64,000 nt of DNA. It comes from Mixta tenebrionis (GTDB taxonomy: Bacteria > Pseudomonadota > Gammaproteobacteria > Enterobacterales > Enterobacteriaceae). The position numbers and the translations under genes are program-made. The notes beneath the pieces are model-generated. The model saw only the letters and a list, made by a program, of their open reading frames with translations. It ran no database searches and had not been told where the DNA came from. Shown here piece by piece: positions 8,864-17,787 of the stretch (position 1 is its first letter; each line of letters starts with the position of its first letter). The stretch spans positions 62,001 to 126,000 of the forward strand of contig NZ_VHQI01000006.1 in NCBI RefSeq assembly GCF_006517625.1, given 5' to 3'.

Positions 8864-10879
8864 TTGCGCGTTAGTCGGTCACTTACGATCAAGCAGATGG
8901 CAACGGTTTCTGGCGTTGCGGTAGTGACCATCTGTATTTTTATCGTTATCCAGCTCTTCCACTTTGTGCAGCAGCGCAGAACGGACTACGCCCAACAGAT
9001 GGAAAATATCGCGCATACGGTACGCCAGCCGCTCTCCGAGGCGGTGCTGCGCGCCGATATTCCTGAGGCCGAGCGCATCCTCAACGCCCTGAAGCCCGCC
9101 GGGATTCTGACGCGCGCCGACGTGGTGCTGCCGAACGCCTTTCAGGCGTTGCACACCGATTTTGATAACGAAAGGCCGGTGCCGCGGCTGATTGCCCGGC
9201 TGTTTGAGCTGCCGGTGCAGATTACCGTGCCGCTCTATTCGGTGCAGAGCGCCGCCTCGCCTAAGCCGCTTGCCTATCTGGTATTACAGGCGGACTCCTG
9301 GCGCGTCTATCAGTTTATCCTCAGCACCATCTCCACCATGCTGACAACCTATTTGCTGCTGGCACTGATCCTTTCCGTCGCCATCAGCTGGTGCATCAAC
9401 CGTCTGGTGATCCATCCGCTGCGTGATATCGCCGGTACGCTACAGGATCTGCCGCCGCAGGATATCCTGACCCATAAGCTGCCGCTGCCGAAGCTGCACC
9501 ATGACGATGAGATCGGCATGCTGATCCGCAGCTATAACCGCAATCAGCAGGTACTGGAATCGGTGCATGATGAGATGAGCCGCCTGACCACCCATTACGC
9601 CCTGACCGATCTGCCGAACCGCACGCTGTTTCTGGCGCTGCTGGAGCAGCATCTCAAGGCCGCCGTTTACAGCGGGCCGTTCAGCGTGATCGTGGTGCGC
9701 ATTGAAACGCTGCTGGAGGCGAACGGCGTGCTGACGGAAGAGCAGCGCGATACGCTAACCCTGACGCTGTTGGAAAAAATTCGCGCGGCGATTGAAGAGC
9801 GTACCGTGGTTGGCCAGCTGGGCGTCAGCGATTTCGCGCTGCTGGTAAAGAAGGCTAACAATCCGTTCCGTGCTTACCGGCTGGCGCGTAACCTGATGAA
9901 CCGGCTGAATCAGTCGGTCAGCCTGCAACAGGTACAGCTGCGTCCGACGCTCAGCATCGGTATCGCCCAGCGCGATACGGCGGAAATGAGCGCGCCGGAG
10001 CTGCTGGGGCGGGCGGTTTCCGCCATGATGTCGGCGCGGCATCAGGGAAAAAATCAGATTCTGTTTTTCGATCCGCAGCTCACCGAGCGGGCGCAGCGCC
10101 GCCTGACGCAGGAACACGATATCCTGCAGGGGCTGGAACAGGAGCAGTTCGCGCTGTTCCTGCAGCCGCAGATTGATATGGCCAGCGGCAAGCTGGTCGG
10201 CGCCGAGGCGCTGCTGCGTATGCGCCAGCCGGACGGCAGCTACAGCCTGCCGGAAGAGCTAATCGCCAATGCGGAAGAGATCGGCGTGATTGGCGCGCTG
10301 GGACGCTGGGCGCTGGAAGAGGCGTGCCGCGTGCTGGCGGGCTGGCAGAAACGCGGCATTCCGCTGCCGCTGAACGTTAATATTTCCGCTTTACAGCTGC
10401 GTGAATCAGGCACCGTCTGGCATTTACAGGAGCTGCTGGAACGCCATCGTATTCGTCCTGGCAGCCTGGTGCTGGAGCTGACGGAAACCGCGCAGATTGG
10501 CGATGCCGCCCAGGCAAAAAGCCTGCTTGGCGCGCTGCAGGAGGCGGGCGTGGCGGTGGCGCTGGATGATTTCGGCACTGGTTACGCCAACCTTAGCTAT
10601 CTGCATCAGTTCCGATCTTTGCCGATCAGCAAGCTGAAAATGGATCGCAGCTTTGTTTCGATGCTGCCAGATGATGACACCATGGTCAGGATCGTCGCGG
10701 CAATCGCGGAAATCACCGATCTTGGCGTGATTGCCGAAGGCGTGGAAACCGAAGCGCAGCGCGACTGGCTGCTGGCGCGCGGTATTACTATCGGCCAGGG
10801 CTACCTGTTCGATGGCCCGCTTTCCCTGGCCGATTTCGAGAAGTGGCTGGCGACGCTTTCGCCATCTGAGGTCTGCTAA
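8864..10879 (+). CDS. pdeK: HmsP/PdeK-type membrane protein with degenerate GGDEF and EAL domains
   Basis: Predicted c-di-GMP phosphodiesterase (YhjK/PdeK in E. coli, HmsP in Yersinia), which sits beside bcs and is expected to lower c-di-GMP near the synthase. The start is placed at TTG 8864, giving 671 residues: GGAG sits 7 nt upstream and the N-terminus RVSRSLTIKQMATVSG then matches the family; a longer frame from 8801 adds an unlikely leader. Order: TM helix (about 15-35), periplasmic loop, TM helix (about 145-170), HAMP, a GGDEF-like domain whose signature is GVSDF and therefore probably inactive, and an EAL domain with GAEALLR and DDFGTGYANLSYL retained. Phosphodiesterase activity is family knowledge; the inactive cyclase is read from the sequence. 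Confidence 0.9.
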   Translation: MRVSRSLTIKQMATVSGVAVVTICIFIVIQLFHFVQQRRTDYAQQMENIAHTVRQPLSEAVLRADIPEAERILNALKPAGILTRADVVLPNAFQALHTDFDNERPVPRLIARLFELPVQITVPLYSVQSAASPKPLAYLVLQADSWRVYQFILSTISTMLTTYLLLALILSVAISWCINRLVIHPLRDIAGTLQDLPPQDILTHKLPLPKLHHDDEIGMLIRSYNRNQQVLESVHDEMSRLTTHYALTDLPNRTLFLALLEQHLKAAVYSGPFSVIVVRIETLLEANGVLTEEQRDTLTLTLLEKIRAAIEERTVVGQLGVSDFALLVKKANNPFRAYRLARNLMNRLNQSVSLQQVQLRPTLSIGIAQRDTAEMSAPELLGRAVSAMMSARHQGKNQILFFDPQLTERAQRRLTQEHDILQGLEQEQFALFLQPQIDMASGKLVGAEALLRMRQPDGSYSLPEELIANAEEIGVIGALGRWALEEACRVLAGWQKRGIPLPLNVNISALQLRESGTVWHLQELLERHRIRPGSLVLELTETAQIGDAAQAKSLLGALQEAGVAVALDDFGTGYANLSYLHQFRSLPISKLKMDRSFVSMLPDDDTMVRIVAAIAEITDLGVIAEGVETEAQRDWLLARGITIGQGYLFDGPLSLADFEKWLATLSPSEVC

Positions 10880-11217
10880 CGCTGCCGAATGGCATCTGGT
10901 TAGCAAGCGGTCCGCTTTTTCGGCGCTGTTTATTTCCTTCCTTCGCTTTTAACGTCGTGCTGTGTTGTTGCTCCGCGTCGCTCTTCCCTGCTGAGTTCGT
11001 CTGTTTTGCCGATGGAAATAGCTTGCAGTTGGCGGGTAGTCTGCCTTTTAGTTATGGTTAAATCCGCTGAAGCGTTTCAGTTCATAAATTGTGCTTATGC
11101 CCGTTAGAAACAGGGATAGATGATATCAATCTTGTTAATGCGGTGTTATTTTTGTGCAACCTTTTGTTGATGATAACAGCACACGCTTGTCCCCACGCCG
11201 TCAACGGATACGATTCT
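10880..11217. promoter_or_regulatory. Intergenic region upstream of dctA
   Basis: 338 bp with no credible gene. Directly after the pdeK-like stop is a short hairpin AAGCG-GTC-CGCTT with T5 (10905-10920), a weak terminator candidate. The rest should hold the dctA promoter. In E. coli dctA is controlled by CRP and DcuR, but I could not point to a convincing CRP half-site pair here. Confidence 0.4.
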
Positions 11218-12507
11218 ATGAAAACCTCGCTGTTCAAAAGTCTTTATTTTCAAGTGATTACTGCAATCGCTATCGGTATTCTGCTTGGTCACTTTTATCC
11301 GGAACTGGGCGCTCAGATGAAGCCGCTGGGCGATGCCTTTGTAAAGCTGATTAAAATGATCATCGCGCCGGTAATTTTTTGTACGGTAGTGACCGGTATT
11401 GCCGGCATGGAAAGCATGAAAGCGGTAGGGCGTACCGGTGCGGTCGCGCTGCTCTATTTCGAGGTGGTCAGCACCATTGCGCTGATTATCGGGCTGATCG
11501 TGGTTAACGTTCTGCAGCCGGGCGCGGGAATGAATGTCGATCCCGGCACGCTGGACGCTAAAGCCGTTGCGGTGTATGCGCAGCAGGCGGAGCAGCAGGG
11601 GGTGGTGGCTTTTCTGATGGATATTATCCCCGGCAGCGTTATTGGCGCCTTCGCCAGCGGTAATATTTTGCAGGTGCTGCTGTTTGCCATTCTGTTCGGC
11701 TTCGCGCTGCACCGGCTGGGCGATAAGGGCACGCTGATTTTCAACGTTATTGAAAACTTTGCCAGAGTGATTTTCGGCATCATCAACATGATCATGCGCC
11801 TTGCTCCCATCGGCGCTTTCGGCGCGATGGCTTTCACCATCGGTAAATATGGCGTCGGCTCGCTGGTGCAGCTGGGCCAGCTGATTATCTGTTTCTATAT
11901 TACCTGCATCCTGTTTGTGGTCATCGTGCTGGGCGCTATCGCCCGTTTTACCGGTTTTAATATTTTTAAATTTATCGCCTACATCAAAGAAGAACTGCTG
12001 ATCGTGCTTGGCACCTCTTCTTCTGAATCTGCGCTGCCGCGTATGCTGGATAAGATGGAAAGGCTGGGCTGTAAAAAATCGGTGGTGGGGCTGGTGATCC
12101 CGACCGGCTACTCTTTCAACCTTGACGGCACTTCTATCTATCTGACGATGGCGGCGGTGTTTATTGCCCAGGCCACCAACAGCCATATGGATATTGTGCA
12201 TCAGGTAACGCTATTGGTAGTGCTGCTGCTCTCCTCAAAAGGTGCGGCGGGCGTTACCGGCAGCGGCTTTATCGTGCTGGCGGCCACGCTGTCGGCGGTA
12301 GGCCATCTGCCGGTGGCGGGGCTGGCGCTGATCCTTGGCATCGATCGCTTTATGTCGGAAGCGCGTGCGCTGACTAACCTCGTAGGGAATGGCGTTGCGA
12401 CGATTTTCGTGGCGAAGCGGGTCGGCCAGCTGGATGAGCGGCAGCTGCGTGACATGCTCTCGCCGGCAAAGAACGCGAAAAAGCTGTCGGAAACCACTCG
12501 CTACTAG
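11218..12507 (+). CDS. dctA: C4-dicarboxylate:cation symporter DctA
   Basis: Aerobic inner-membrane uptake of succinate, fumarate, malate and aspartate (DAACS family). The start at ATG 11218 gives 429 residues, one more than E. coli DctA; an upstream extension of the frame has no homology. Hallmarks are the serine-rich motif [12 protein letters not shown], the conserved [12 protein letters not shown] segment in the substrate site, and about eight hydrophobic helices plus re-entrant loops. It keeps the E. coli neighbourhood, between the pdeK-like gene and yhjJ. A good terminator follows. Confidence 0.96.
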   Translation: MKTSLFKSLYFQVITAIAIGILLGHFYPELGAQMKPLGDAFVKLIKMIIAPVIFCTVVTGIAGMESMKAVGRTGAVALLYFEVVSTIALIIGLIVVNVLQPGAGMNVDPGTLDAKAVAVYAQQAEQQGVVAFLMDIIPGSVIGAFASGNILQVLLFAILFGFALHRLGDKGTLIFNVIENFARVIFGIINMIMRLAPIGAFGAMAFTIGKYGVGSLVQLGQLIICFYITCILFVVIVLGAIARFTGFNIFKFIAYIKEELLIVLGTSSSESALPRMLDKMERLGCKKSVVGLVIPTGYSFNLDGTSIYLTMAAVFIAQATNSHMDIVHQVTLLVVLLLSSKGAAGVTGSGFIVLAATLSAVGHLPVAGLALILGIDRFMSEARALTNLVGNGVATIFVAKRVGQLDERQLRDMLSPAKNAKKLSETTRY

Positions 12508-12531
12508 CACAGCTGCGCGAGCTGTTAACCG

Positions 12532-12563
12532 GGCGGCGTCTGAACACAGGCGCCGCCTTTTTT
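12532..12563 (+). terminator. Intrinsic terminator after dctA
   Basis: GGCGGCG (12532-12538) pairs with CGCCGCC (12551-12557) and is followed directly by six T residues (12558-12563), 25 nt after the dctA stop. Confidence 0.8.
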
Positions 12564-13043
12564 ATTTGCTCTGGCGAGACCAGTGCCGCTTAAACCGCGA
12601 GGTTCACCCGGCGGCGTTATTACCGCTGCGATAAATATGCCGCACAGGCAACGCGCATCTCAGCGCTGCCTTTCTCTCTCCATCATTAAGGGTATTTCAG
12701 CCGTCGCTGCCGGTTTGCGCGCGTAATGAGCAGTTTCTGACGGGAAAAATCGGTAAAAATATAAAACTTTGCAAAAAATCGTTATCTGCGTCCGCCGCTG
12801 CTTGCCCTTACGCCAGCCATTTGCATAATAAAGCCCACAAAGACTGTGTCAGCTCATACGCTGCCCATGCGCAGGCAAAAACACGGTTAAATTTATTTTC
12901 AGATGATATTTCACTTCGTTGCGTGACAACCTTGTTTTTGCGTGGTCTAACTGCGGTACGCCCGCCGTGCGTTATCTTCAGGACGATAACGCCTGACTAT
13001 CGCGCGTCATCAATGAGACTAAGTGGGTAATTTAGGGGTTCAC
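12564..13043 (+). promoter_or_regulatory. Long leader/promoter region before yhjJ
   Basis: 480 bp without a supported gene. A sigma70-like promoter candidate is TTGCCC (12802-12807), 16 nt, CATAAT (12824-12829). If used, it would give yhjJ a leader of about 210 nt. A 69-codon frame starting at 12821 lacks a ribosome binding site and protein-like character and was not accepted. Confidence 0.35.
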
Positions 13044-14537
13044 ATGCAGGGCACCAGAATTCGTCTTTTAGTTGGTGGGCTGCTGCTGGCGGCCGTTAGC
13101 GGCACGTTGCAGGCTGAAACACTCCAACCCGATCCCGCCTGGCAGCAGGGAAGATTAGATAACGGCTTTAAGTGGCAGGTGCTCAGTACGCCGCAGCGTC
13201 CCAGCGATCGCGTGGAGATTCGCCTGCTGGTGAATACCGGTTCGCTGATGGAAAACGCCCAGCAGACCGGCTTCAGCCATCTGCTGCCTCGCCTGGCGAT
13301 GGTGCATAATACCGCGCTGGATCCGGCGCAGCAGCGCGCGCTCTGGCAGCAGGCGATGGACCCTGGCCGCCCGTTGCCGCCCGCCGTCACCTCCTATGAA
13401 TTTACGCAATACAACCTTAGCCTGCCGAACAACCGCCCCGATCTGCTCAAGGATGCGCTGGCGTGGCTCGCCGCTACGGCGGGCAAAATGACCATTAATG
13501 AGCAGGTGGTCAGCACCGCGCTGGGCGCTTACGATCCCGGCGCCAGCTGGCCGGCTAATCCGCACGATGTCTGGTGGCGCTATCGGCTGAAAGGCTCAAC
13601 GCTGCTGGGGCACGATCCGGCGGAAACGCCGAAGACGCCGGTAGACGTTAACCAGCTCGGCAGCTTCTATAAGCAGTGGTATACGCCGGACGCCATGACG
13701 CTGTTTGTGGTGGGCAATATCGACAGCCGCGCGCTCAGCGAGCAGATTAATAAGGCTTTTTCACCGCTGGAAGGACGGCGTGAAACCCCTGCGCCGGTGC
13801 CTACTTTGACGCCGTTGTCCACCCAGCCGGTGGTGCTGGTCAATCCGGCCCTGAAGCAGGATCGCCTGTCGCTGATATGGGATACGCCCTGGCAGCCGAT
13901 TCGCGAATCACAGCATCTGATACGTTACTGGCAGAGCGATCTGGCGCGCGAGGCGCTGTTCTGGCACGTACAGCGCGCCCTTTCCGACAGCAAAGCGCAG
14001 GGCGTGCAGGTGGGCTTCGACTGCCGCGTGCTTTATCAGCGGGCGCAGTGTGCTATCAGCATGGATTCCGGCGCGGCAACGCTGGAGAAGAATATGCTGC
14101 TGATCGCGCGTGAGCTGGCGAACGTGCGCGATAACGGCCTGCCGCAAACGGAATTCGATGCGCTGATGGCGCAGAAAACCGCCGAGCTGAACAAGCTGTT
14201 CGCCACCTATGCGCGCACCGATACCGATGTGCTGATGAGTCAGCGTTTGCGCTCGCAGCAAAATGCGGTAGTGGATATCGCGCCGGAGCAGTATCAAAAA
14301 TTCCGGCAGGATTTCCTTAATAGCCTGACGCTGGCGGCGCTGAATCAGGAGCTGCGCCAGCAGCTTTCGCAGGAGCTGACGATGGTGCTGATGCAGCCGC
14401 AGGGCGAGCCGGAAATCAATATCCAGGCGCTGCATGACAGCTGGCAAAAAATTATGGCGCCGCCGCCCGCGCCGGCAGTGGCTACGCCGGAAGAGGGGAA
14501 ACCTGTGGTTTCCGATATACCGGCTCCTCAATCATGA
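13044..14537 (+). CDS. yhjJ: Periplasmic M16-family peptidase-like protein YhjJ
   Basis: A 497-residue protein (E. coli YhjJ 498) with a signal peptide ending near TLQAE. It belongs to the M16 (insulinase/pitrilysin) fold, but the expected HxxEH zinc motif near the N-terminus is absent; that segment reads FSHLLPRLAMVH, so it is probably catalytically dead. LSLPNNRPDLLKDALAWLA and KQWYTPDAMTLFVVGN are typical M16 core segments. ATG 13044 was chosen because AGGGG lies 5 nt upstream and the N-terminus matches the family; a GTG at 13023 would hide the signal peptide. The function is unknown in any species; neighbours only reflect conserved synteny. Confidence 0.93.
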   Translation: MQGTRIRLLVGGLLLAAVSGTLQAETLQPDPAWQQGRLDNGFKWQVLSTPQRPSDRVEIRLLVNTGSLMENAQQTGFSHLLPRLAMVHNTALDPAQQRALWQQAMDPGRPLPPAVTSYEFTQYNLSLPNNRPDLLKDALAWLAATAGKMTINEQVVSTALGAYDPGASWPANPHDVWWRYRLKGSTLLGHDPAETPKTPVDVNQLGSFYKQWYTPDAMTLFVVGNIDSRALSEQINKAFSPLEGRRETPAPVPTLTPLSTQPVVLVNPALKQDRLSLIWDTPWQPIRESQHLIRYWQSDLAREALFWHVQRALSDSKAQGVQVGFDCRVLYQRAQCAISMDSGAATLEKNMLLIARELANVRDNGLPQTEFDALMAQKTAELNKLFATYARTDTDVLMSQRLRSQQNAVVDIAPEQYQKFRQDFLNSLTLAALNQELRQQLSQELTMVLMQPQGEPEINIQALHDSWQKIMAPPPAPAVATPEEGKPVVSDIPAPQS

Positions 14538-14635
14538 GTTGCGGGCCGGACAGAGCGAAGATGCTGTACTATCTCTCCCGCCCGCCTGCGTTCGCGCTTT
14601 AGCGGCTCAGATGTAAGTGTATACTTACTTTTATT

Positions 14636-14653
14636 ACGGGCCGCCTGGCCCGT
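14636..14653. terminator. Hairpin between convergent yhjJ and hydrolase genes
   Basis: ACGGGCC (14636-14642), 4-nt loop, GGCCCGT (14647-14653). The stem is perfect but neither side carries a proper T-tract, so termination here is uncertain. Confidence 0.35.
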
Positions 14654-15543
14654 TAGCCCGTCTTAATTGCTGTTTTCTGCGCCCGCAGCCATTCCGTCAC
14701 CAGCATCGGCCAGCTCGCCAGCGGCGAATCGGCCAGATTGCGCATGCCGAAGCCGTGACCGCCTCGCTCATAGAAGTGCAATTCTACCGGCACTTTCTGC
14801 TCACGCAGCGCGCTGAAGAAGGCCATGCTGTGGGTTACCGGCACGCTCTCATCATCCACCGCGTGGATCAGCAGTACCGGCGGCGTTTGCGGGCTGACAC
14901 GCGTTTCCAGAGAGTAAGCCTCGACAGTTTTATTATCCGGCCAGTCGCCCAGCAGCCGCTGGCGTGAGGCTGCGTGCGCCATGCCTTCGCGCATGGTAAT
15001 CACCGGGTAGACCAGCACCAGCGCATCGGGACGCGGCGACAGGCTGTCGATATCATCCTGCGGCGGATAAAGTTTTTCCGTAAAGCGCGTGCCAAGGCTG
15101 GCCGCTACGTAGCCGCCGGCGGAAAAACCCAGCATCACGATGCGTTTACCGTTCAGACCACGGGCAGCGCGATCGCGCAACAGGCGCACCGCGCGCTGGG
15201 CATCGGCCAGCGGCGCATCGGCCCCCTCGTGATGTCCGTCGGCGGGCAGGCGGTAGGTCATCACCGCCAGCGTGTAGCCCATGGCGGTGAAGAAAGTGGC
15301 CAGCGAGCTGCCTTCTTTATCGATCATAATGCGCGAAAAGCTGCCGCCCGGCGCTACCAGCAGCGTGGTGCCGTTCGATTCTTCCGGATACCAGACGGCC
15401 AGTTCAGGACAGCGAACGCCTGATGCTGCGCGGTTGTAAGGCTCAAACTCTTTTGCTAAGTCGATAATTTGCGGCCTGGCGGAAGACTGGCTGGCGCCAG
15501 GCGCATCGCCGTGCGGCCATAGATTGAAAATATCTGCTTTCAT
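14653..15543 (-). CDS. Alpha/beta hydrolase, acyl-esterase type (COG0657-like)
   Basis: A 296-residue cytoplasmic esterase-like enzyme with no signal peptide. The alpha/beta-hydrolase layout is clear: an oxyanion-hole segment APGGSF (near residue 65), nucleophile elbow GFSAGGY with Ser in GxSxG, the acid in HAVDDESVP and the base in GGHGFG near the C-terminus. This family includes carbohydrate acetyl-esterases and small-ester lipases; the substrate cannot be told from the sequence. SD-like AGGACAGG precedes the ATG. It and the next GST gene interrupt the yhjJ-kdgK adjacency of E. coli, so they are lineage-specific additions. Confidence 0.85.
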   Translation of the reverse strand: MKADIFNLWPHGDAPGASQSSARPQIIDLAKEFEPYNRAASGVRCPELAVWYPEESNGTTLLVAPGGSFSRIMIDKEGSSLATFFTAMGYTLAVMTYRLPADGHHEGADAPLADAQRAVRLLRDRAARGLNGKRIVMLGFSAGGYVAASLGTRFTEKLYPPQDDIDSLSPRPDALVLVYPVITMREGMAHAASRQRLLGDWPDNKTVEAYSLETRVSPQTPPVLLIHAVDDESVPVTHSMAFFSALREQKVPVELHFYERGGHGFGMRNLADSPLASWPMLVTEWLRAQKTAIKTG

Positions 15544-15893
15544 AACCTGTCCTGATCAGCGTGATGGTTAAAGGCCAGCGCCGCCGCAATGGGGATAAAA
15601 ACCAGGCGGCTATTTATCATTGGCGGCGATGGCGCCGCGCGTCCAGCGTTTCCTGGCGGCGCAAAAGCAGTTTCAGATTTAGCCTGGCGACGAAAAACGC
15701 AGTTTGAACCAGGCGATAAACTTCAGCGTTGCTGCTGTGTTTAACCCTGGAAATCGTTATTGTGCGGTGCGAAAAAGCGATGCAGAGCAGCAGCGTCCAG
15801 CGCGGTTAAGATAAATCAGAGCGGTAATAAGATGAATAAGGCGGCATACTTTAGAGCAGCCGCCTTATATACATGATGTGAATATTTACTAAC
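15544..15893. other. Intergenic region with an imperfect direct repeat
   Basis: 350 bp with no gene. It contains an imperfect direct repeat of about 22 bp, CCTGGCG..CAAAAGCAGTTT (15652-15673) and CCTGGCG..AAACGCAGTTT (15683-15705), 31 bp apart, of unknown meaning. The hairpin at its right end is listed separately. Confidence 0.4.
15836..15868 (-). terminator. Probable terminator of the GST gene
   Basis: A perfect 10-bp stem, ATAAGGCGGC (15836-15845) with GCCGCCTTAT (15859-15868), and a 13-nt loop. On the minus strand the stem runs into a moderately T-rich tail (TTATTCATCTTATT). It lies 25 nt beyond the GST stop. Confidence 0.55.
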
Positions 15894-16541
15894 TTATTGT
15901 AATCCGACGCGCAGCTCGTCCCAGGAGATCATGACGTGTTCCTGATAGGCGGGACGCTGTGTTAAGCGCTGGTAATAGTTTTCCAGCGCCGGCAGCAGCG
16001 GACGAGCGATTTCCAGCGTGTAGTAGCGATAGAGCAGCGTGCCGAACATAATATCCGCTACCGTCAGCCTGTCGCCTGCCAGATAATCGTGCTGCGCCAG
16101 CCGATCGTCGGCGATTTTCAGCAGCTTCGCCAGATTATCTACCGCCTGCTTCACTGCCTCGATGTCGCGTTCCTCTGCCTTCTGGGCAACCAGCGGCCAG
16201 AAGATGGGACGAATAAAAGCCACGTAAACGCTGGATTTGGCCCACTCCGCCCAGATATCCACGCCGGCGCGCGCCAGCGGCTCGTGCGGCCAGAAGTCAT
16301 CGCTGCCGTAGCGGCTGGCCAGGTAGCGGACTATCGCCGCGGATTCAAACAGCGGCTGGCCTTCGCCGTCGCGCACAACCGGCACCAGGCCGTTGGGGTT
16401 CATCGCCAGAAATTCCGGCGTATGATTGCCGCCATATTTGTGGCCGATATCAACGCGCTGATACGGCAGCCCCAGCTCGCCGATACACCACATCACAGCC
16501 TGTACATTCGACGAGGTTTTACGTCCCCAAACCTTAAGCAT
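15894..16541 (-). CDS. Glutathione S-transferase family protein (GstB-like)
   Basis: A 215-residue soluble GST. The N-terminal thioredoxin-like domain starts with KVWGRKTSSNVQ (GSH-site Ser/Asn region as in GstB/beta-class relatives) and has NPNGLVPVV (cis-Pro) and ESAAIVRYLA (the SNAIL/ESxAI GSH-binding segment). The C-terminal helical domain carries LTVADIMFG, the usual N-capping motif. It resembles E. coli GstB in length and motifs but is not certain to be its orthologue. Detoxification substrate unknown. AGGAGAG lies 7 nt before the ATG. It stands alone between two unrelated minus-strand genes. Confidence 0.88.
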   Translation of the reverse strand: MLKVWGRKTSSNVQAVMWCIGELGLPYQRVDIGHKYGGNHTPEFLAMNPNGLVPVVRDGEGQPLFESAAIVRYLASRYGSDDFWPHEPLARAGVDIWAEWAKSSVYVAFIRPIFWPLVAQKAEERDIEAVKQAVDNLAKLLKIADDRLAQHDYLAGDRLTVADIMFGTLLYRYYTLEIARPLLPALENYYQRLTQRPAYQEHVMISWDELRVGLQ

Positions 16542-16587
16542 TTTTTACTCTCCTGTGCGATGACGGAAAGTAACAGCATAGGCGCAG

Positions 16588-17526
16588 TCAGGTTTGCGGC
16601 ATAGCGCTCAGCGGAATTATCGCGCCGCGATGCTGAATTACCGTGCTGGCGGTCAGGTGTCCGCGCTCGGCTGCCTGTTGAGCGCTGCCGCCGCACAGGC
16701 GTACCGCCAGATAACCGGCGCTGAAGGAGTCGCCGGCGGCGGTAGTATCAATAATTTTCTCTTTTTCCAGGCGTATTGCCGGCACTTCCAGCAGCGGCGC
16801 ATCGTCCAGCGCCACCAGACAGGCGTCGGCGCCGCGTTTAATCACGATTTCACTCACGCCGGCGGCGCGGGTACGGGCGATAACCTGCTCTTCAGACGCC
16901 TCGCCCCACAGGGCGACTTCATCATCCAGCGTCAGGAAGGCGATATCGGTGCAGTCGAGCATCGCCTGGTAAGCCTGCTGTGCGGCTTCGCGGCTCGGCC
17001 ACAGGCGCGGGCGATAGTTGTTATCGAAAATGACCTTAGCGCCGTTGCGACGGCAGGCGGCCAGCAGCGCCATCAGTTTCTGCCGATCTTCCGCAGGCAG
17101 GATCGCCAGGCTAATACCGCTGAGATAGAAGTAGTCAAACTGCAGCAGCTGCCGACAAATCTCCTCCGCCTGCGGGCTTTGCAGCCAGAAGCGCGCGGCG
17201 GCCTCGTTGCGCCAGTAGCTGAAAGTACGTTCGCCGTGCGCATCCGTTTCAATCACATACAGGCCGGGCAGCCGGTTTTCCATGCGCTGCACCAGATGCG
17301 TATTTACCCCTTCCTGCTGCCAGGCAGCCAGCATTTCAGCGCTGAAGCTGTCGTTGCCGAGCGCGGTGACATACTCTACCGTAAGCTGCGCTGCATCTGT
17401 CTGACGCGCAATATAAACGGCCGTGTTCAGGGTATCGCCGCCGAAGCCGCGCTTCAGCGCGTCGCCCTGCTGTGAAAGTTCAATCATGCACTCGCCGATT
17501 ACCGCTATTTTTTTCCCTGCCATCAT
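16588..17526 (-). CDS. kdgK: 2-dehydro-3-deoxygluconokinase
   Basis: PfkB-family kinase phosphorylating KDG to KDPG in hexuronate and pectin catabolism (cytoplasm). It has 312 residues; E. coli KdgK is 309. N-terminal IAVIGECMIELS, the substrate-side GFGGDTLNTAVYIAR and the C-terminal PfkB signature DTTAAGDSFSAGYL with the catalytic Asp are all present. Two adjacent ATGs (17526 and 17523) compete; GGGG sits 5 or 8 nt upstream. A palindrome resembling the KdgR operator lies about 60 nt upstream, fitting induction by KDG. The gene is divergent from pdeH, as in E. coli. Confidence 0.96.
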   Translation of the reverse strand: MMAGKKIAVIGECMIELSQQGDALKRGFGGDTLNTAVYIARQTDAAQLTVEYVTALGNDSFSAEMLAAWQQEGVNTHLVQRMENRLPGLYVIETDAHGERTFSYWRNEAAARFWLQSPQAEEICRQLLQFDYFYLSGISLAILPAEDRQKLMALLAACRRNGAKVIFDNNYRPRLWPSREAAQQAYQAMLDCTDIAFLTLDDEVALWGEASEEQVIARTRAAGVSEIVIKRGADACLVALDDAPLLEVPAIRLEKEKIIDTTAAGDSFSAGYLAVRLCGGSAQQAAERGHLTASTVIQHRGAIIPLSAMPQT

Positions 17527-17586
17527 GGTTACCCCGTCATGAAAATCTGCCTTAGTCTCTATCGGGCGCGACGGTGAGTCAATATT

Positions 17587-17603
17587 TTAAAACGTCGTTT
17601 TAA
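17587..17603. promoter_or_regulatory. Candidate KdgR operator upstream of kdgK
   Basis: TTAAAACG-T-CGTTTTAA is a perfect 17-bp palindrome. Its core fits the KdgR-type pattern TRAAAYRNYGTTTYA at every position (consensus from memory of published KdgR motifs). It lies 60 bp before kdgK, where repression would be expected. Confidence 0.6.
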
Positions 17604-17617
17604 TTTAACTTAAGTGA

Positions 17618-17644
17618 CTAAGTTGCTGATATAAGCGGCGATCA
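17618..17644 (+). promoter_or_regulatory. Candidate sigma28 (FliA) promoter for pdeH
   Basis: CTAAGTTG, 11 nt, GGCGATCA resembles TAAAGTTT-N11-GCCGATAA (11 of 16 positions). It is about 145 nt upstream of pdeH, which is a flagellar class 3 gene in E. coli. Spacing fits but the match is moderate. Confidence 0.4.
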
Positions 17645-17787
17645 AACGATAAATCACGGCCTTATTGTCAGGATTGAAAGCATATCCGCCTGATAAAGTA
17701 GGCGGCCTTAACGTGACGTAAGTCCGTAAAGCTTTGCCAACGTGCTGCCCTCAGCTGAAGAGATGGCCTGCTAACCGGGATAAAATT

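Noticed and set aside
11146-12201. 351-codon minus-strand frame
   Set aside because: Antisense to dctA, no domain and His/Gln/Asn-rich.
12821-13030. 69-codon frame before yhjJ
   Set aside because: No SD, no recognisable features; region better read as a leader.
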